From positions 1 through 8,673 of the forward strand of contig CALFXN010000043.1 in NCBI GenBank assembly GCA_937957815.1: a stretch of 8,673 nt of DNA, given 5' to 3'. The position numbers were made by a program, and so were the translations under genes. The notes beneath the pieces are model-generated. The model did not search any database and was not told the origin of the DNA. It saw nothing but the letters and a program-made list of their open reading frames with translations. Origin of the DNA: an uncultured Synergistales bacterium. GTDB taxonomy: Bacteria > Synergistota > Synergistia > Synergistales > Aminobacteriaceae. Positions 1 to 5,723 of this stretch are shown here, one piece after another. Position 1 is the first letter of the stretch, and each line of letters starts with the position of its first letter.

Positions 1-167
1 AGAGCACGGGCAACATCGAAGCGGCGAAGGCCGTCGGCGCTCTCGTGGCTCGGACGGCCCTCGAAAAGGGGATCGCCCAGGTCGTCTTCGACCGGGGCGG
101 CCATATGTTCCACGGAGTGGTCAAGTCTCTCGCTGATGCCGCCCGTGAAGCGGGCCTCACGTTCTAG
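1..167 (+). CDS. rplR: 50S ribosomal protein L18, C-terminal 54 residues (5' end outside window)
   Basis: The reading frame is open from base 3 and ends at TAG 165-167. L18 is a large-subunit protein that binds 5S rRNA together with L5. The visible part carries the typical L18 end: a helix rich in Ala ([14 protein letters not shown]), then [12 protein letters not shown], then the terminal [15 protein letters not shown]. About the last 45% of a protein of roughly 120 residues is present. It lies directly upstream of rpsE, the standard spc-operon order. The stop codon is embedded in the rpsE Shine-Dalgarno (AGGAGG 166-171), so translation of the two genes is probably coupled. Identity is secure; the start cannot be seen. 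Confidence 0.96.
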   Translation, partial: STGNIEAAKAVGALVARTALEKGIAQVVFDRGGHMFHGVVKSLADAAREAGLTF

Positions 168-171
168 GAGG
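166..171 (+). promoter_or_regulatory. Shine-Dalgarno of rpsE, decides the start
   Basis: AGGAGG overlaps the rplR stop codon. It is 10 bases from the ATG at 182 but only one base from the in-frame ATG at 173, which is too close to be used. This favours 182 as the rpsE start. Confidence 0.75.
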
Positions 172-181
172 GATGCCGAGG

Positions 182-703
182 ATGAATACCAGAAAAGCGG
201 ACGACATCAAGGGAGTCGAACTCAGCGAACGTGTCGTTGCCATCAACAGAGTCAGCAAGGTCGTCAAAGGCGGGAAACGATTCAAGTTCAGTGTTCTTGT
301 TGTCGTCGGAGATGGCCAGAGGTATATCGGCGTCGCCATGGGCAAGGCGAAGGAAATTTCCGAGGCCGTCCGTAAGGGAATCGACAAGGCCGGAAAGAAC
401 CTGGTCGAGCTCAAGAAGGTCGGGAGCACGATTCCTCATCCTATAATCGGCGATTTCGGATCGGCTTCGGTCCTGCTTCGTCCCGCAGCTCCCGGAACCG
501 GAGTCATCGCGGGAGGAGTCGTGCGCGCAATCATGGAACTCGGCGGCGTCAAGGACGTTCTGACCAAGGTCGTGGGAAGAACGTCGAACCCGATCAACGT
601 CGCGTGGGCTACGATTCAGGCGATTCAGGGACTTCGCACTCCCGACGAAATCCTCAGGCTGCGCGGAAAGAAAGCCGCGCAGAACGATACAACGGCCGGT
701 TAA
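182..703 (+). CDS. rpsE: 30S ribosomal protein S5
   Basis: Predicted 173 residues, close to the family size (E. coli 167). S5 is a small-subunit protein near the mRNA entry site and contributes to decoding fidelity. The N-terminal double-stranded-RNA-binding-like domain is visible in [20 protein letters not shown] and the following VVVGDG at about residues 15-45. The C-terminal domain carries [19 protein letters not shown], then [18 protein letters not shown] and the family-typical [16 protein letters not shown]. An in-frame ATG at 173 would add three residues, but its spacing to the Shine-Dalgarno is unworkable, so 182 was chosen. rpmD follows after 14 bases. No unusual residues were seen. 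Confidence 0.97.
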   Translation: MNTRKADDIKGVELSERVVAINRVSKVVKGGKRFKFSVLVVVGDGQRYIGVAMGKAKEISEAVRKGIDKAGKNLVELKKVGSTIPHPIIGDFGSASVLLRPAAPGTGVIAGGVVRAIMELGGVKDVLTKVVGRTSNPINVAWATIQAIQGLRTPDEILRLRGKKAAQNDTTAG

Positions 704-717
704 GGAGGAGACGCATC

Positions 718-903
718 ATGGCGAAACTCCGTATCGAGTGGATCAGGAGCGCAATCGGACGCCCCGAACGCCACAAAAGGACGATCGAGGCGCTTGGACT
801 CAAGCGTCTCCACCATGTAGTCGAACACGAGGATACGCCGCAGATCAGGGGCATGGTCACTCAGGTACATCACCTTGTCCGCTGGTCTGTCGTTGAAGGG
901 TAG
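718..903 (+). CDS. rpmD: 50S ribosomal protein L30
   Basis: Predicted 61 residues, the usual size for the short bacterial L30 (E. coli 59). It is a small protein of the large subunit. The family signatures are SAIGRPERHKRTIEALGL in the first half and VEHEDTPQIRGMVTQVHHLV in the second. The start is fixed by MAKLRIEW and by a strong Shine-Dalgarno, AGGAGG 703-708, nine bases upstream and overlapping the rpsE stop. The frame is open further upstream within rpsE, but those residues are an out-of-frame shadow of S5. The last four residues (VVEG) overlap the ribosome-binding region of rplO, which begins nine bases later. Confidence 0.96.
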   Translation: MAKLRIEWIRSAIGRPERHKRTIEALGLKRLHHVVEHEDTPQIRGMVTQVHHLVRWSVVEG

Positions 904-907
904 GTGG
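902..907 (+). promoter_or_regulatory. Shine-Dalgarno of rplO, decides the start
   Basis: AGGTGG overlaps the rpmD stop. It is five bases before the GTG at 913 and would be inside the coding sequence if the GTG at 904 were used. It therefore supports 913. Confidence 0.6.
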
Positions 908-912
908 ATTTC

Positions 913-1359
913 GTGAATTTGCACGATTTGCGTCCCGTCGACGGATCGCGGAAAAAGAGCAAGAGATTGGGACAGGGTATCGGCAGTGGAACGGGCAAGA
1001 CGGCAGGAAAGGGAAACAAGGGACAGAAGGCGAGAAGCGGTGGCGGTGTTCGTCCAGGTTTCGAAGGTGGACAGATGCCGATTTCGCGGAGAATCCCCAA
1101 GCGGGGGTTCAATAACGCCCGGTTCGCGACGACGTATGAGGTTGTCAACATCGATACTCTTTCGTCCCGTTTCGAAGCCAATCAGGTTGTCGGACTCGCC
1201 GAGCTCTACAAGGCACGCCTGGTTCACGCAACCGATTCGCCCGTGAAGGTTCTCGCCCGCGGCGAGATCGACAAGCCGTTGACGGTCAGAGCGCATGTAT
1301 TCAGCGCCCAGGCAAAGAGCAAGATTGAAGCCGCAGGTGGGAAGGCAGAGGTGATCTAA
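913..1359 (+). CDS. rplO: 50S ribosomal protein L15
   Basis: Predicted 148 residues from a GTG start (E. coli L15 is 144). L15 is a large-subunit assembly protein with a long basic, glycine-rich N-terminal extension that reaches into 23S rRNA. That extension is clear: KRLGQGIGSGTGKTAGKGNK, then SGGGVRPGFEGGQMP and ISRRIPKRGF. The globular C-terminal part ends with SKIEAAGGKAEVI, a typical L15 finish. GTG 913 gives MNLHDLRPVDGS, matching the usual family start. The in-frame GTG at 904 would add DFV and lacks an upstream Shine-Dalgarno. The TAA at 1357-1359 directly abuts the secY start, so the two are very likely translationally coupled. Confidence 0.95.
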   Translation: MNLHDLRPVDGSRKKSKRLGQGIGSGTGKTAGKGNKGQKARSGGGVRPGFEGGQMPISRRIPKRGFNNARFATTYEVVNIDTLSSRFEANQVVGLAELYKARLVHATDSPVKVLARGEIDKPLTVRAHVFSAQAKSKIEAAGGKAEVI

Positions 1360-2655
1360 GTGCTGGACTCCTTCCGGGACGCATTCAGATTGCCGGATCT
1401 TAAGAGGAGAATTCTCTTCACCCTCGGCGTACTGTTCGTCTTCCGGCTCGGGGCCCACATTCCCACCCCCGGAATTGATGCGGATGCAATGGCAAAGCTG
1501 TTCGAACAGGGCGGCGTGCTGGGGTTCCTCGACATATTCGCCGGTGGCGCTCTGCGTCGCTTCAGCGTCTTCGCGCTTGGCGTCGCGCCGTACATTAACT
1601 CCAGTATCATCATGCAGCTTCTTGTCGTCGTCTTCCCCTCTCTTGAGAAGATGCAGAAAGACACTGAGGAAGGGCGGAAAAAAATTGTCCAGTACACGAG
1701 GATCGGGACAATTTTCTTCGCTCTTGTCCAGGCTGTCGGGATGACCTTCTGGCTTCGAGGGCTCGGCGTTTTCAGCGGAGCCCTCTTCGACGGAATTATC
1801 GTCGTGACGACGGTGACGGCGGGATCCCTTGCCGTAATGTGGCTCGGAGAGGAAATCTCGGACCACGGAATCGGGAACGGGATTTCTCTGCTCATCTTTG
1901 CCGGTATTGTTGCCCGTGTGCCAGAATCGATCATTCAAAGCTGGCGGATGCTGATGCTCGGCGAAATGAATGTCCTCCTTCTGCTCGTGGCGATCGTGTT
2001 CATGGTCGTCGTAATCGCGGGATGCATTCTTCTGCAGGAAGGCCAGAGACGACTTCCGGTTCAGTATGCCAAACGGGTCGTGGGAAACAGGGTCTATGGA
2101 GGACAGAGCACGTTTATCCCGTTGCGCGTGAACCAGGCCGGGGTCATACCGATCATCTTCGCGTCCTCGGTTCTCCTGTTCCCGTACTCGATCGCGCGGT
2201 TTTTCTCGGGGGATCTCGCGGTACTTCTCCAGAGGATTTTTGCTCCGGGGGGGATTGTGTACGAAGGGCTGTATGTAGCGCTCATCATCTTCTTCTCGTA
2301 TTTCTACACTGCCGTCGTCTTCAACCCGGCGGATGTAGCGAACAACATGAAGAAGTACGGAGGCTTCATCCTCGGAATTCGTCCCGGGAAGCCGACGTCC
2401 GATTATATCGAAAAGGTCATGTCGCGGATCACTCTCGGTGGCGCCGTCTTTCTTGCGATCATCGCCCTGATTCCGACGATGATGACATCGCTGATGGGCC
2501 TGACGAGCTTCTATTTCGGGGGGACGGCAGTTCTCATTGTTGTCGGTGTCGCTCTCGACACGGTTCATCAGATCGAAGGTCATCTCCTCATGCGGCATTA
2601 CGAGGGTATTCTGAAGCGTCGGGACGGCAAGGCCGCCGGGTTGCTCCGATTCTAG
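1360..2655 (+). CDS. secY: Preprotein translocase channel subunit SecY
   Basis: Predicted 431 residues (E. coli 443). SecY is the membrane pore of the general secretion system, working with SecE, SecG and SecA. Ten hydrophobic segments can be placed at about residues 18-34, 67-90, 112-135, 140-162, 172-190, 205-225, 262-282, 300-322, 360-380 and 385-405. Landmarks are APYINSSIIMQLL in the second segment, GEEISDHGIGNGISLLIF near the fifth, the cytosolic loop RRLPVQYAKR followed by IPLRVNQAGVIPIIFASS, and FNPADVANNMKKYGG leading to IRPG. The Arg of IRPG matches the conserved fifth cytosolic loop that contacts SecA or the ribosome. The start is GTG 1360, immediately after the rplO stop. A Shine-Dalgarno-like GAGGTGA at 1348-1354 lies inside rplO, five bases upstream. 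It sits between L15 and adk as expected. Confidence 0.97.
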   Translation: MLDSFRDAFRLPDLKRRILFTLGVLFVFRLGAHIPTPGIDADAMAKLFEQGGVLGFLDIFAGGALRRFSVFALGVAPYINSSIIMQLLVVVFPSLEKMQKDTEEGRKKIVQYTRIGTIFFALVQAVGMTFWLRGLGVFSGALFDGIIVVTTVTAGSLAVMWLGEEISDHGIGNGISLLIFAGIVARVPESIIQSWRMLMLGEMNVLLLLVAIVFMVVVIAGCILLQEGQRRLPVQYAKRVVGNRVYGGQSTFIPLRVNQAGVIPIIFASSVLLFPYSIARFFSGDLAVLLQRIFAPGGIVYEGLYVALIIFFSYFYTAVVFNPADVANNMKKYGGFILGIRPGKPTSDYIEKVMSRITLGGAVFLAIIALIPTMMTSLMGLTSFYFGGTAVLIVVGVALDTVHQIEGHLLMRHYEGILKRRDGKAAGLLRF

Positions 2656-2675
2656 ACGGACGGTGACGCAAAACG

Positions 2676-3326
2676 ATGAAGATCATTCTCCTCGGGCCTC
2701 CTGGGGCGGGGAAGGGAACGCAAGCGGCTGCAATCAGGGGGAAATTCGGAATTCCGCACATTTCGACGGGGGACATTTTCCGAGAGAACGTTCGTGCCGG
2801 AACTCCCCTCGGTATTGAAGCGAGAAAGTATATGGATGCGGGACAGCTTGTTCCTGATGGCCTTGTCGTGTCGATGGTTGCGGATCGTCTGGGAAAGCCG
2901 GATTGTGTTTCGGGGTTTCTGCTTGACGGTTTTCCCAGAACGTTACCTCAGGCGGAAGCGTTCGACGTGTATCTGACTGAGAAGAACATGCAGCTTGACG
3001 GAGTTGTTCTCCTTGACGTTGACGACGAAACAGTGGTCTGCCGTCTTTCCGGAAGGCGGGTTTGCCGTTCCTGTGGCGAGATCTATCATGTTTCGTTCAA
3101 GCCTTCGAAGAAGGGATCCCAATGCGAGCTTTGCGGAGGGGAACTCTATCAGAGGGACGACGACACGGAACAGGTCATAAGGAACCGCCTTGCGGTATAT
3201 CATCTGCAGACAGCCCCCCTGATTACACTTTACAGGGAAAAGACCCTTCTTCGTTCGGTCGATGCGGCGACATCCAGCAGTGTCGTTATGCAAGCCATCG
3301 AGACCATGTGCGCAAACAGGTCATGA
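2676..3326 (+). CDS. adk: Adenylate kinase with zinc-type LID domain
   Basis: Predicted 216 residues, the long form of the family. It interconverts ATP + AMP and 2 ADP in the cytoplasm. The P-loop is GPPGAGKGT at residues 7-15. The AMP-binding region includes STGDIFRE (30-37) and LLDGFPRT (82-89). The LID begins at Arg127, and Cys130, Cys133, Cys150 and Cys153 form two C-x2-C pairs, the zinc-binding arrangement known from Bacillus-type enzymes. RDDD (160-163) and IRNRL (168-172) supply further conserved Arg and Asp residues. The Shine-Dalgarno is weak (GGTGA 2662-2666, nine bases away). The stop overlaps the map start as ATGA, so map is probably translated by re-initiation. Presence of adk after secY fits the Bacillota/Synergistota operon layout. 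Confidence 0.97.
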   Translation: MKIILLGPPGAGKGTQAAAIRGKFGIPHISTGDIFRENVRAGTPLGIEARKYMDAGQLVPDGLVVSMVADRLGKPDCVSGFLLDGFPRTLPQAEAFDVYLTEKNMQLDGVVLLDVDDETVVCRLSGRRVCRSCGEIYHVSFKPSKKGSQCELCGGELYQRDDDTEQVIRNRLAVYHLQTAPLITLYREKTLLRSVDAATSSSVVMQAIETMCANRS

Positions 3327-4099
3327 TAAGTCTCAAAGGGGAACGGGATCTCCGGTTCATGCGACAGGCAGGCCGAATCGTCGCCGATGTCCTGGACGAG
3401 ATCCGGACTGTAATCCGCGCGGGGATGACGACCGCCGAAATTGACGCTCTTTCCGAGGAAGTCATACGCAAGTCGGATGCGGCACCTGCGTTCAAGGGAT
3501 ACAGGGTTCCCGGAATATCGATTCCATTTCCTGGAGCCGTCTGTGTCTCGATCAACAGTGAAATCGTACATGGGATACCAAGCGCAGAGCGATTTCTCGA
3601 GGAAGGCGATATCGTCAGCGTCGATGTCGGCGCGTGCTACGAAGGGTATTACGGCGATGCGGCGTGTACGTTTCCCGTCGGTATCGTGAGCGAGGAGAGA
3701 ATGCACCTTCTCCGCGCGACTCAGACAGGGCTCGAAAGGGCGATAGAAAAGGCCCACCCGGGGAATACGATCGGAGATATCGGGCATGCCGTGGAGGCAT
3801 ATATTCTCGGCGAGGGCTTCGGACTCGTGCGGGACTATACGGGACACGGGATCGGCCGGCATCTTCACGAACCGCCCCAGGTGCCGAATTACGGCCATCC
3901 CGGGCGTGGAATCACCCTGAAACCGGGAATGGTCCTCGCGATCGAGCCAATGGTGATGGCAGGCGGGGAAGATGTCGTAACCGGACCGGACGACTGGGTG
4001 GTTCTCACAGCGGACGGCTCGGACGCAGCTCATTTCGAACGAACGGTTCTTGTTACCTGCGATGAACCTGAAATACTTACCCCGTGGACATGGGAGTAA
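3323..4099 (+). CDS. map: Methionine aminopeptidase, type I
   Basis: Predicted 258 residues. It removes the initiator Met from nascent proteins at the ribosome. All five metal ligands of the family are present: Asp101 (SVDVG), Asp112 (YYGDAA), His175 (TGHGIGRHLHEPP), Glu208 (AIEPM) and Glu239 (HFERT). The substrate-contacting His83 is in SEIVHGIP. Each lies four residues after its counterpart in the E. coli enzyme. There is no N-terminal zinc-finger or SH3-binding extension, so it is the short bacterial class. ATG 3323 overlaps the adk stop by four bases (ATGA). The frame is open further upstream inside adk, but that part is a shadow and would not resemble the family. The stop is followed six bases later by the KOW gene. 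Confidence 0.96.
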   Translation: MISLKGERDLRFMRQAGRIVADVLDEIRTVIRAGMTTAEIDALSEEVIRKSDAAPAFKGYRVPGISIPFPGAVCVSINSEIVHGIPSAERFLEEGDIVSVDVGACYEGYYGDAACTFPVGIVSEERMHLLRATQTGLERAIEKAHPGNTIGDIGHAVEAYILGEGFGLVRDYTGHGIGRHLHEPPQVPNYGHPGRGITLKPGMVLAIEPMVMAGGEDVVTGPDDWVVLTADGSDAAHFERTVLVTCDEPEILTPWTWE

Positions 4100-4105
4100 G
4101 AACGT

Positions 4106-4417
4106 ATGGAATTCACTTTGGGGCAGATTGTGCGCTCCCTGCAGGGCAAGGACGCCGGAACATGGTACATCGTCATGGGGTTCCGGGAAAGAAGGATCCT
4201 TGTCAGTGATGGAAAGCGTTTCCCCATGGACCGGCTGAAGGCGAAGAATCCGATTCACCTTCAGCCTACGGGATGGAGAGACGAAGACATCGCAGCCGCG
4301 CTTGCGCGCGGAGAGATGATAGACAGCGGAAGGATCCGAAACGTCATTTGCCGGAATACGGATTCGATAAATTGCAGGGAGGGAGACGTGACCGCATGGC
4401 GAACAAAGACGAGGTAG
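4106..4417 (+). CDS. Small KOW-domain RNA-binding protein (L14e/L6e/L27e-like)
   Basis: Predicted 103 residues. Residues 1-55 look like the KOW-type, SH3-like fold found in small proteins encoded between map and infA in Bacillota and Synergistota: [19 protein letters not shown] carries the KOW core with its Gly, followed by RILVSDG and [10 protein letters not shown]. The KOW fold generally binds RNA or ribosomal proteins; the exact job of this family is not established. Residues after about 58 form a charged tail ([20 protein letters not shown]) with no motif I recognise. The start is ATG 4106, with GGAG 4093-4096 across the map stop nine bases upstream. The last 22 bases overlap infA in another frame, and the infA ribosome-binding site lies inside this gene, suggesting translational coupling. 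Its place in the operon points to a role in translation, by inference only. Confidence 0.85.
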   Translation: MEFTLGQIVRSLQGKDAGTWYIVMGFRERRILVSDGKRFPMDRLKAKNPIHLQPTGWRDEDIAAALARGEMIDSGRIRNVICRNTDSINCREGDVTAWRTKTR

Positions 4418-4617
4418 TCGAGGTCAAGGGGAAGGTGCTTGAGCCGTTACCCAACGCTATGTTCAGGGTTGAGCTCGAGAATGGACACAAGCTTCTTGCC
4501 CATGTTTCCGGAAAAATGCGGATGCACTTTATCCGGATTCTTCCCGGCGACAAGGTTCTTGTGGAAATTTCACCGTATGACTTGACACGGGGACGCATAA
4601 TCTATAGATATAAATAG
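4396..4617 (+). CDS. infA: Translation initiation factor IF-1
   Basis: Predicted 73 residues (usual 71-73). IF-1 is a single OB-fold protein that occupies the ribosomal A site during initiation with IF-2 and IF-3. The sequence is canonical throughout: [19 protein letters not shown], then [20 protein letters not shown] and the ending [18 protein letters not shown]. The start ATG is inside the KOW gene, preceded by a purine-rich GGGAGGGAG at 4377-4385 with about ten bases of spacing. The frame is open upstream, but [12 protein letters not shown] is the family start. The last 12 codons are noticeably AT-rich compared with the rest and contain a promoter-like sequence described separately. The next gene is 126 bases away. 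Confidence 0.96.
   Translation: MANKDEVVEVKGKVLEPLPNAMFRVELENGHKLLAHVSGKMRMHFIRILPGDKVLVEISPYDLTRGRIIYRYK
4582..4614 (+). promoter_or_regulatory. Possible internal promoter for the alpha-operon block
   Basis: A perfect -35 consensus TTGACA (4582-4587) lies within the end of infA, followed by a locally AT-rich stretch. Candidate -10 boxes are TATAGA 4603-4608 (4 of 6, spacer 15), TAGATA 4605-4610 (3 of 6, spacer 17) and TATAAA 4609-4614 (5 of 6, but spacer 21). None combines good sequence with ideal spacing. Initiation would fall near the infA stop and give a leader of about 120-130 bases before rpmJ. The position, just before the longest gene-free gap, supports the idea; the match could still be chance. 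Confidence 0.4.
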
Positions 4618-4636
4618 CTCGAAATACTACCTCGTA

Positions 4637-4660
4637 TCCGTCGGTTTTTCTCCCGGCGGA
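4637..4660 (+). other. Potential hairpin with U-rich loop in rpmJ leader
   Basis: Bases 4637-4644 can pair with 4653-4660 over eight pairs (one U-G wobble), closing the eight-base loop UUUUUCUC. There is no T run after the stem, so it is not a standard intrinsic terminator. It may be an RNA-protein binding element or chance pairing. Confidence 0.35.
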
Positions 4661-4691
4661 AGCCTGAAGAGCACTCTGAAATTCTCTTTTT

Positions 4692-4720
4692 TTATCCGGA
4701 TGGGAGACCTGTTCGGATGA
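4692..4720 (+). promoter_or_regulatory. Potential 13-bp hairpin just before the rpmJ ribosome-binding site
   Basis: Bases 4692-4704 can pair without interruption with 4708-4720 around the three-base loop AGA. Nine pairs are Watson-Crick and four are G-U. The stem ends six bases before the rpmJ Shine-Dalgarno and is followed by TTTT (4721-4724). It could control access of ribosomes to rpmJ or act as a weak attenuator. The short T run and wobble-rich stem make a strong terminator unlikely. Confidence 0.4.
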
Positions 4721-4743
4721 TTTTCTGGAGGAGCGTGGACACT

Positions 4744-4869
4744 ATGAAAGTACGACCGTCGGTTAAGCCGATCTGCGAATTCTGCCGGATCATCCGGCGC
4801 AAAGGGGTCGTCCGGGTTATCTGCAGCCGCAACCCCCGGCACAAACAGCGACAGGGAGCAAGGAGGTAG
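4744..4869 (+). CDS. rpmJ: 50S ribosomal protein L36 (zinc-binding form)
   Basis: Predicted 41 residues, three more than the common 37-38. L36 is the smallest large-subunit protein. [14 protein letters not shown] and [21 protein letters not shown] are textbook for the family. Cys11, Cys14, Cys27 and His33 form the complete zinc-binding set, so this is the C+ form. The extra C-terminal residues Ala-Arg-Arg are encoded by GCA AGG AGG, which also form the Shine-Dalgarno of rpsM. The start is preceded by GGAGGAG 4727-4733. It lies between infA and rpsM, six bases before rpsM, the order expected in Bacillota-like operons. Confidence 0.96.
   Translation: MKVRPSVKPICEFCRIIRRKGVVRVICSRNPRHKQRQGARR
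4860..4867 (+). promoter_or_regulatory. Shine-Dalgarno of rpsM inside the end of rpmJ
   Basis: AAGGAGGT is an eight-base full match to the anti-Shine-Dalgarno consensus, spaced eight bases before ATG 4876. It spans the last two sense codons (AGG AGG) and the first base of the stop codon of rpmJ. Confidence 0.85.
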
Positions 4870-4875
4870 TCGGAT

Positions 4876-5253
4876 ATGGCGCGAATCGCAGGAGTCGATC
4901 TCCCGCGTGACAAGAGGGTCGAGATCGGGTTGACGTACATTTTCGGTATTGGTCTGCCTGTGTCGAAGAAGATTCTCGCAGCAACAGGAGTGAACCCCGA
5001 TACACGCGTGAAGGACCTGACCGAAGAAGAAGAACAGAAGATCCGGCGCGAGATCGAAGAGCATTACAAGGTGGAAGGCGACCTTCGCCGCGAGATATCC
5101 ATGAATATCAAGAGATTGATGGATATCGGGTGCTACAGGGGAATACGGCATCGTATCGGCCTTCCGGTACGTGGCCAGCACACGCGAACCAATGCCCGTA
5201 CGAGAAAGGGACCGCGTCGGACTGTTGCGAACAAGAAGCAGGCCGGAAAGTAA
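4876..5253 (+). CDS. rpsM: 30S ribosomal protein S13
   Basis: Predicted 125 residues (typical 118-126). S13 sits in the head of the small subunit and contacts the P-site tRNA and the large subunit. The start [20 protein letters not shown], the helix-two-turns-helix region with YIFGIG, and [15 protein letters not shown] in the middle are typical. So is the basic tail [17 protein letters not shown] followed by TVANKK. ATG 4876 is fixed by the family start and a perfect Shine-Dalgarno eight bases away. A 49-base gap follows, containing only the rpsK ribosome-binding site; no terminator is evident. Confidence 0.97.
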   Translation: MARIAGVDLPRDKRVEIGLTYIFGIGLPVSKKILAATGVNPDTRVKDLTEEEEQKIRREIEEHYKVEGDLRREISMNIKRLMDIGCYRGIRHRIGLPVRGQHTRTNARTRKGPRRTVANKKQAGK

Positions 5254-5302
5254 CCGGGCGGTTTCCGACGGGCATTGAACGAGGACAAGGAGGATTACGC
5301 AC

Positions 5303-5695
5303 GTGGCGAAGCGTACGCAAAGGCGCGGAAAGCGCAAGGAAAGAAAGAATGTCAGCTATGGTGTGGCGCATATCTATTCCACTTTCAATAATACGATCGT
5401 AAGCGTTTCGGATAAGGGTGGAAACGTGCTCGCCTGGGCTTCGGGCGGAAACGTCGGTTTCAAGGGAACGCGAAAATCGACTCCGTTCGCCGCGCAGATC
5501 GCTGCGCAGCAGGTTGCGAAAGCCGCTCAGGAACATGGGGTCCAGGAGATAGACGTCGTCGTCAAGGGACCGGGACCCGGTCGCGAGTCGGCCATACGAT
5601 CCCTTCAGGCTGCGGGTCTGCAGGTCAATATGATTAAAGAAGCGACGCCCATCCCGCATAACGGATGCCGACCGCCGAAGCGGCGTCGGGTGTAG
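5303..5695 (+). CDS. rpsK: 30S ribosomal protein S11
   Basis: Predicted 130 residues from GTG 5303 (E. coli 129). S11 lies on the platform of the small subunit, near the mRNA exit side. Family landmarks are [37 protein letters not shown], then [12 protein letters not shown], the central [18 protein letters not shown] and the terminal [19 protein letters not shown] 5303 is preceded by AGGAGG 5288-5293 at nine bases, and it gives [14 protein letters not shown], a common basic N-terminus. The basic end region differs from E. coli only in ways usual for the family. rpsD starts 28 bases later. Confidence 0.97.
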   Translation: MAKRTQRRGKRKERKNVSYGVAHIYSTFNNTIVSVSDKGGNVLAWASGGNVGFKGTRKSTPFAAQIAAQQVAKAAQEHGVQEIDVVVKGPGPGRESAIRSLQAAGLQVNMIKEATPIPHNGCRPPKRRRV

Positions 5696-5723
5696 TCGCG
5701 GGACGGGAGGAGGAGAGAATCTC

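Larger units (their letters stand above)
4618..4743 (+). other. 126-base untranslated gap before rpmJ (candidate leader)
   Basis: This is the only gap above 50 bases in the window. It holds two potential hairpins (4637-4660 and 4692-4720), a pyrimidine tract with a run of seven T (4687-4693), and the rpmJ Shine-Dalgarno GGAGGAG (4727-4733). No credible small gene was seen. An in-frame ATG at 4717 would extend L36 by nine residues, but L36 characteristically starts MKV. Alpha-operon mRNAs are repressed by S4 in E. coli through a structured site; whether this leader plays a similar role is inference. Confidence 0.6.

Noticed and set aside
700..2598. A 632-codon open frame on the minus strand opposite rpmD, rplO and secY
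   Set aside because: It is in exact codon register with the three sense genes, so its stops could only arise from sense TTA, CTA or TCA codons, which this genome avoids. The product is low-complexity, rich in Arg, Asp, Glu and His, with no recognisable family.
3230..4258. A 342-codon open frame on the minus strand opposite the adk end and map
   Set aside because: It has the same register as map and the same codon-avoidance explanation. There is no recognisable domain, and map on the other strand has every catalytic residue.
4669..4693. A possible terminator: AAGAG/CTCTT pairing followed by seven T, after infA
   Set aside because: The stem is only about five A-U-rich pairs with a 12-base loop, too weak for an intrinsic terminator, and essential alpha-operon genes follow.
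4700..4720. A six-codon mini-ORF (MGDLFG) in the rpmJ leader whose stop overlaps another ATG at 4717
   Set aside because: There is no Shine-Dalgarno upstream (the region is a pyrimidine tract), and the bases are better explained by the hairpin.
4717..4743. An upstream in-frame ATG that would extend L36 by nine residues
   Set aside because: L36 characteristically begins MKV, and the Shine-Dalgarno at 4727-4733 lies inside the would-be extension.
5254..5302. A possible regulatory element in the 49-base rpsM-rpsK gap
   Set aside because: Only a four-pair CCGG self-complementarity was seen, with no T run. The gap is explained by the rpsK ribosome-binding site.
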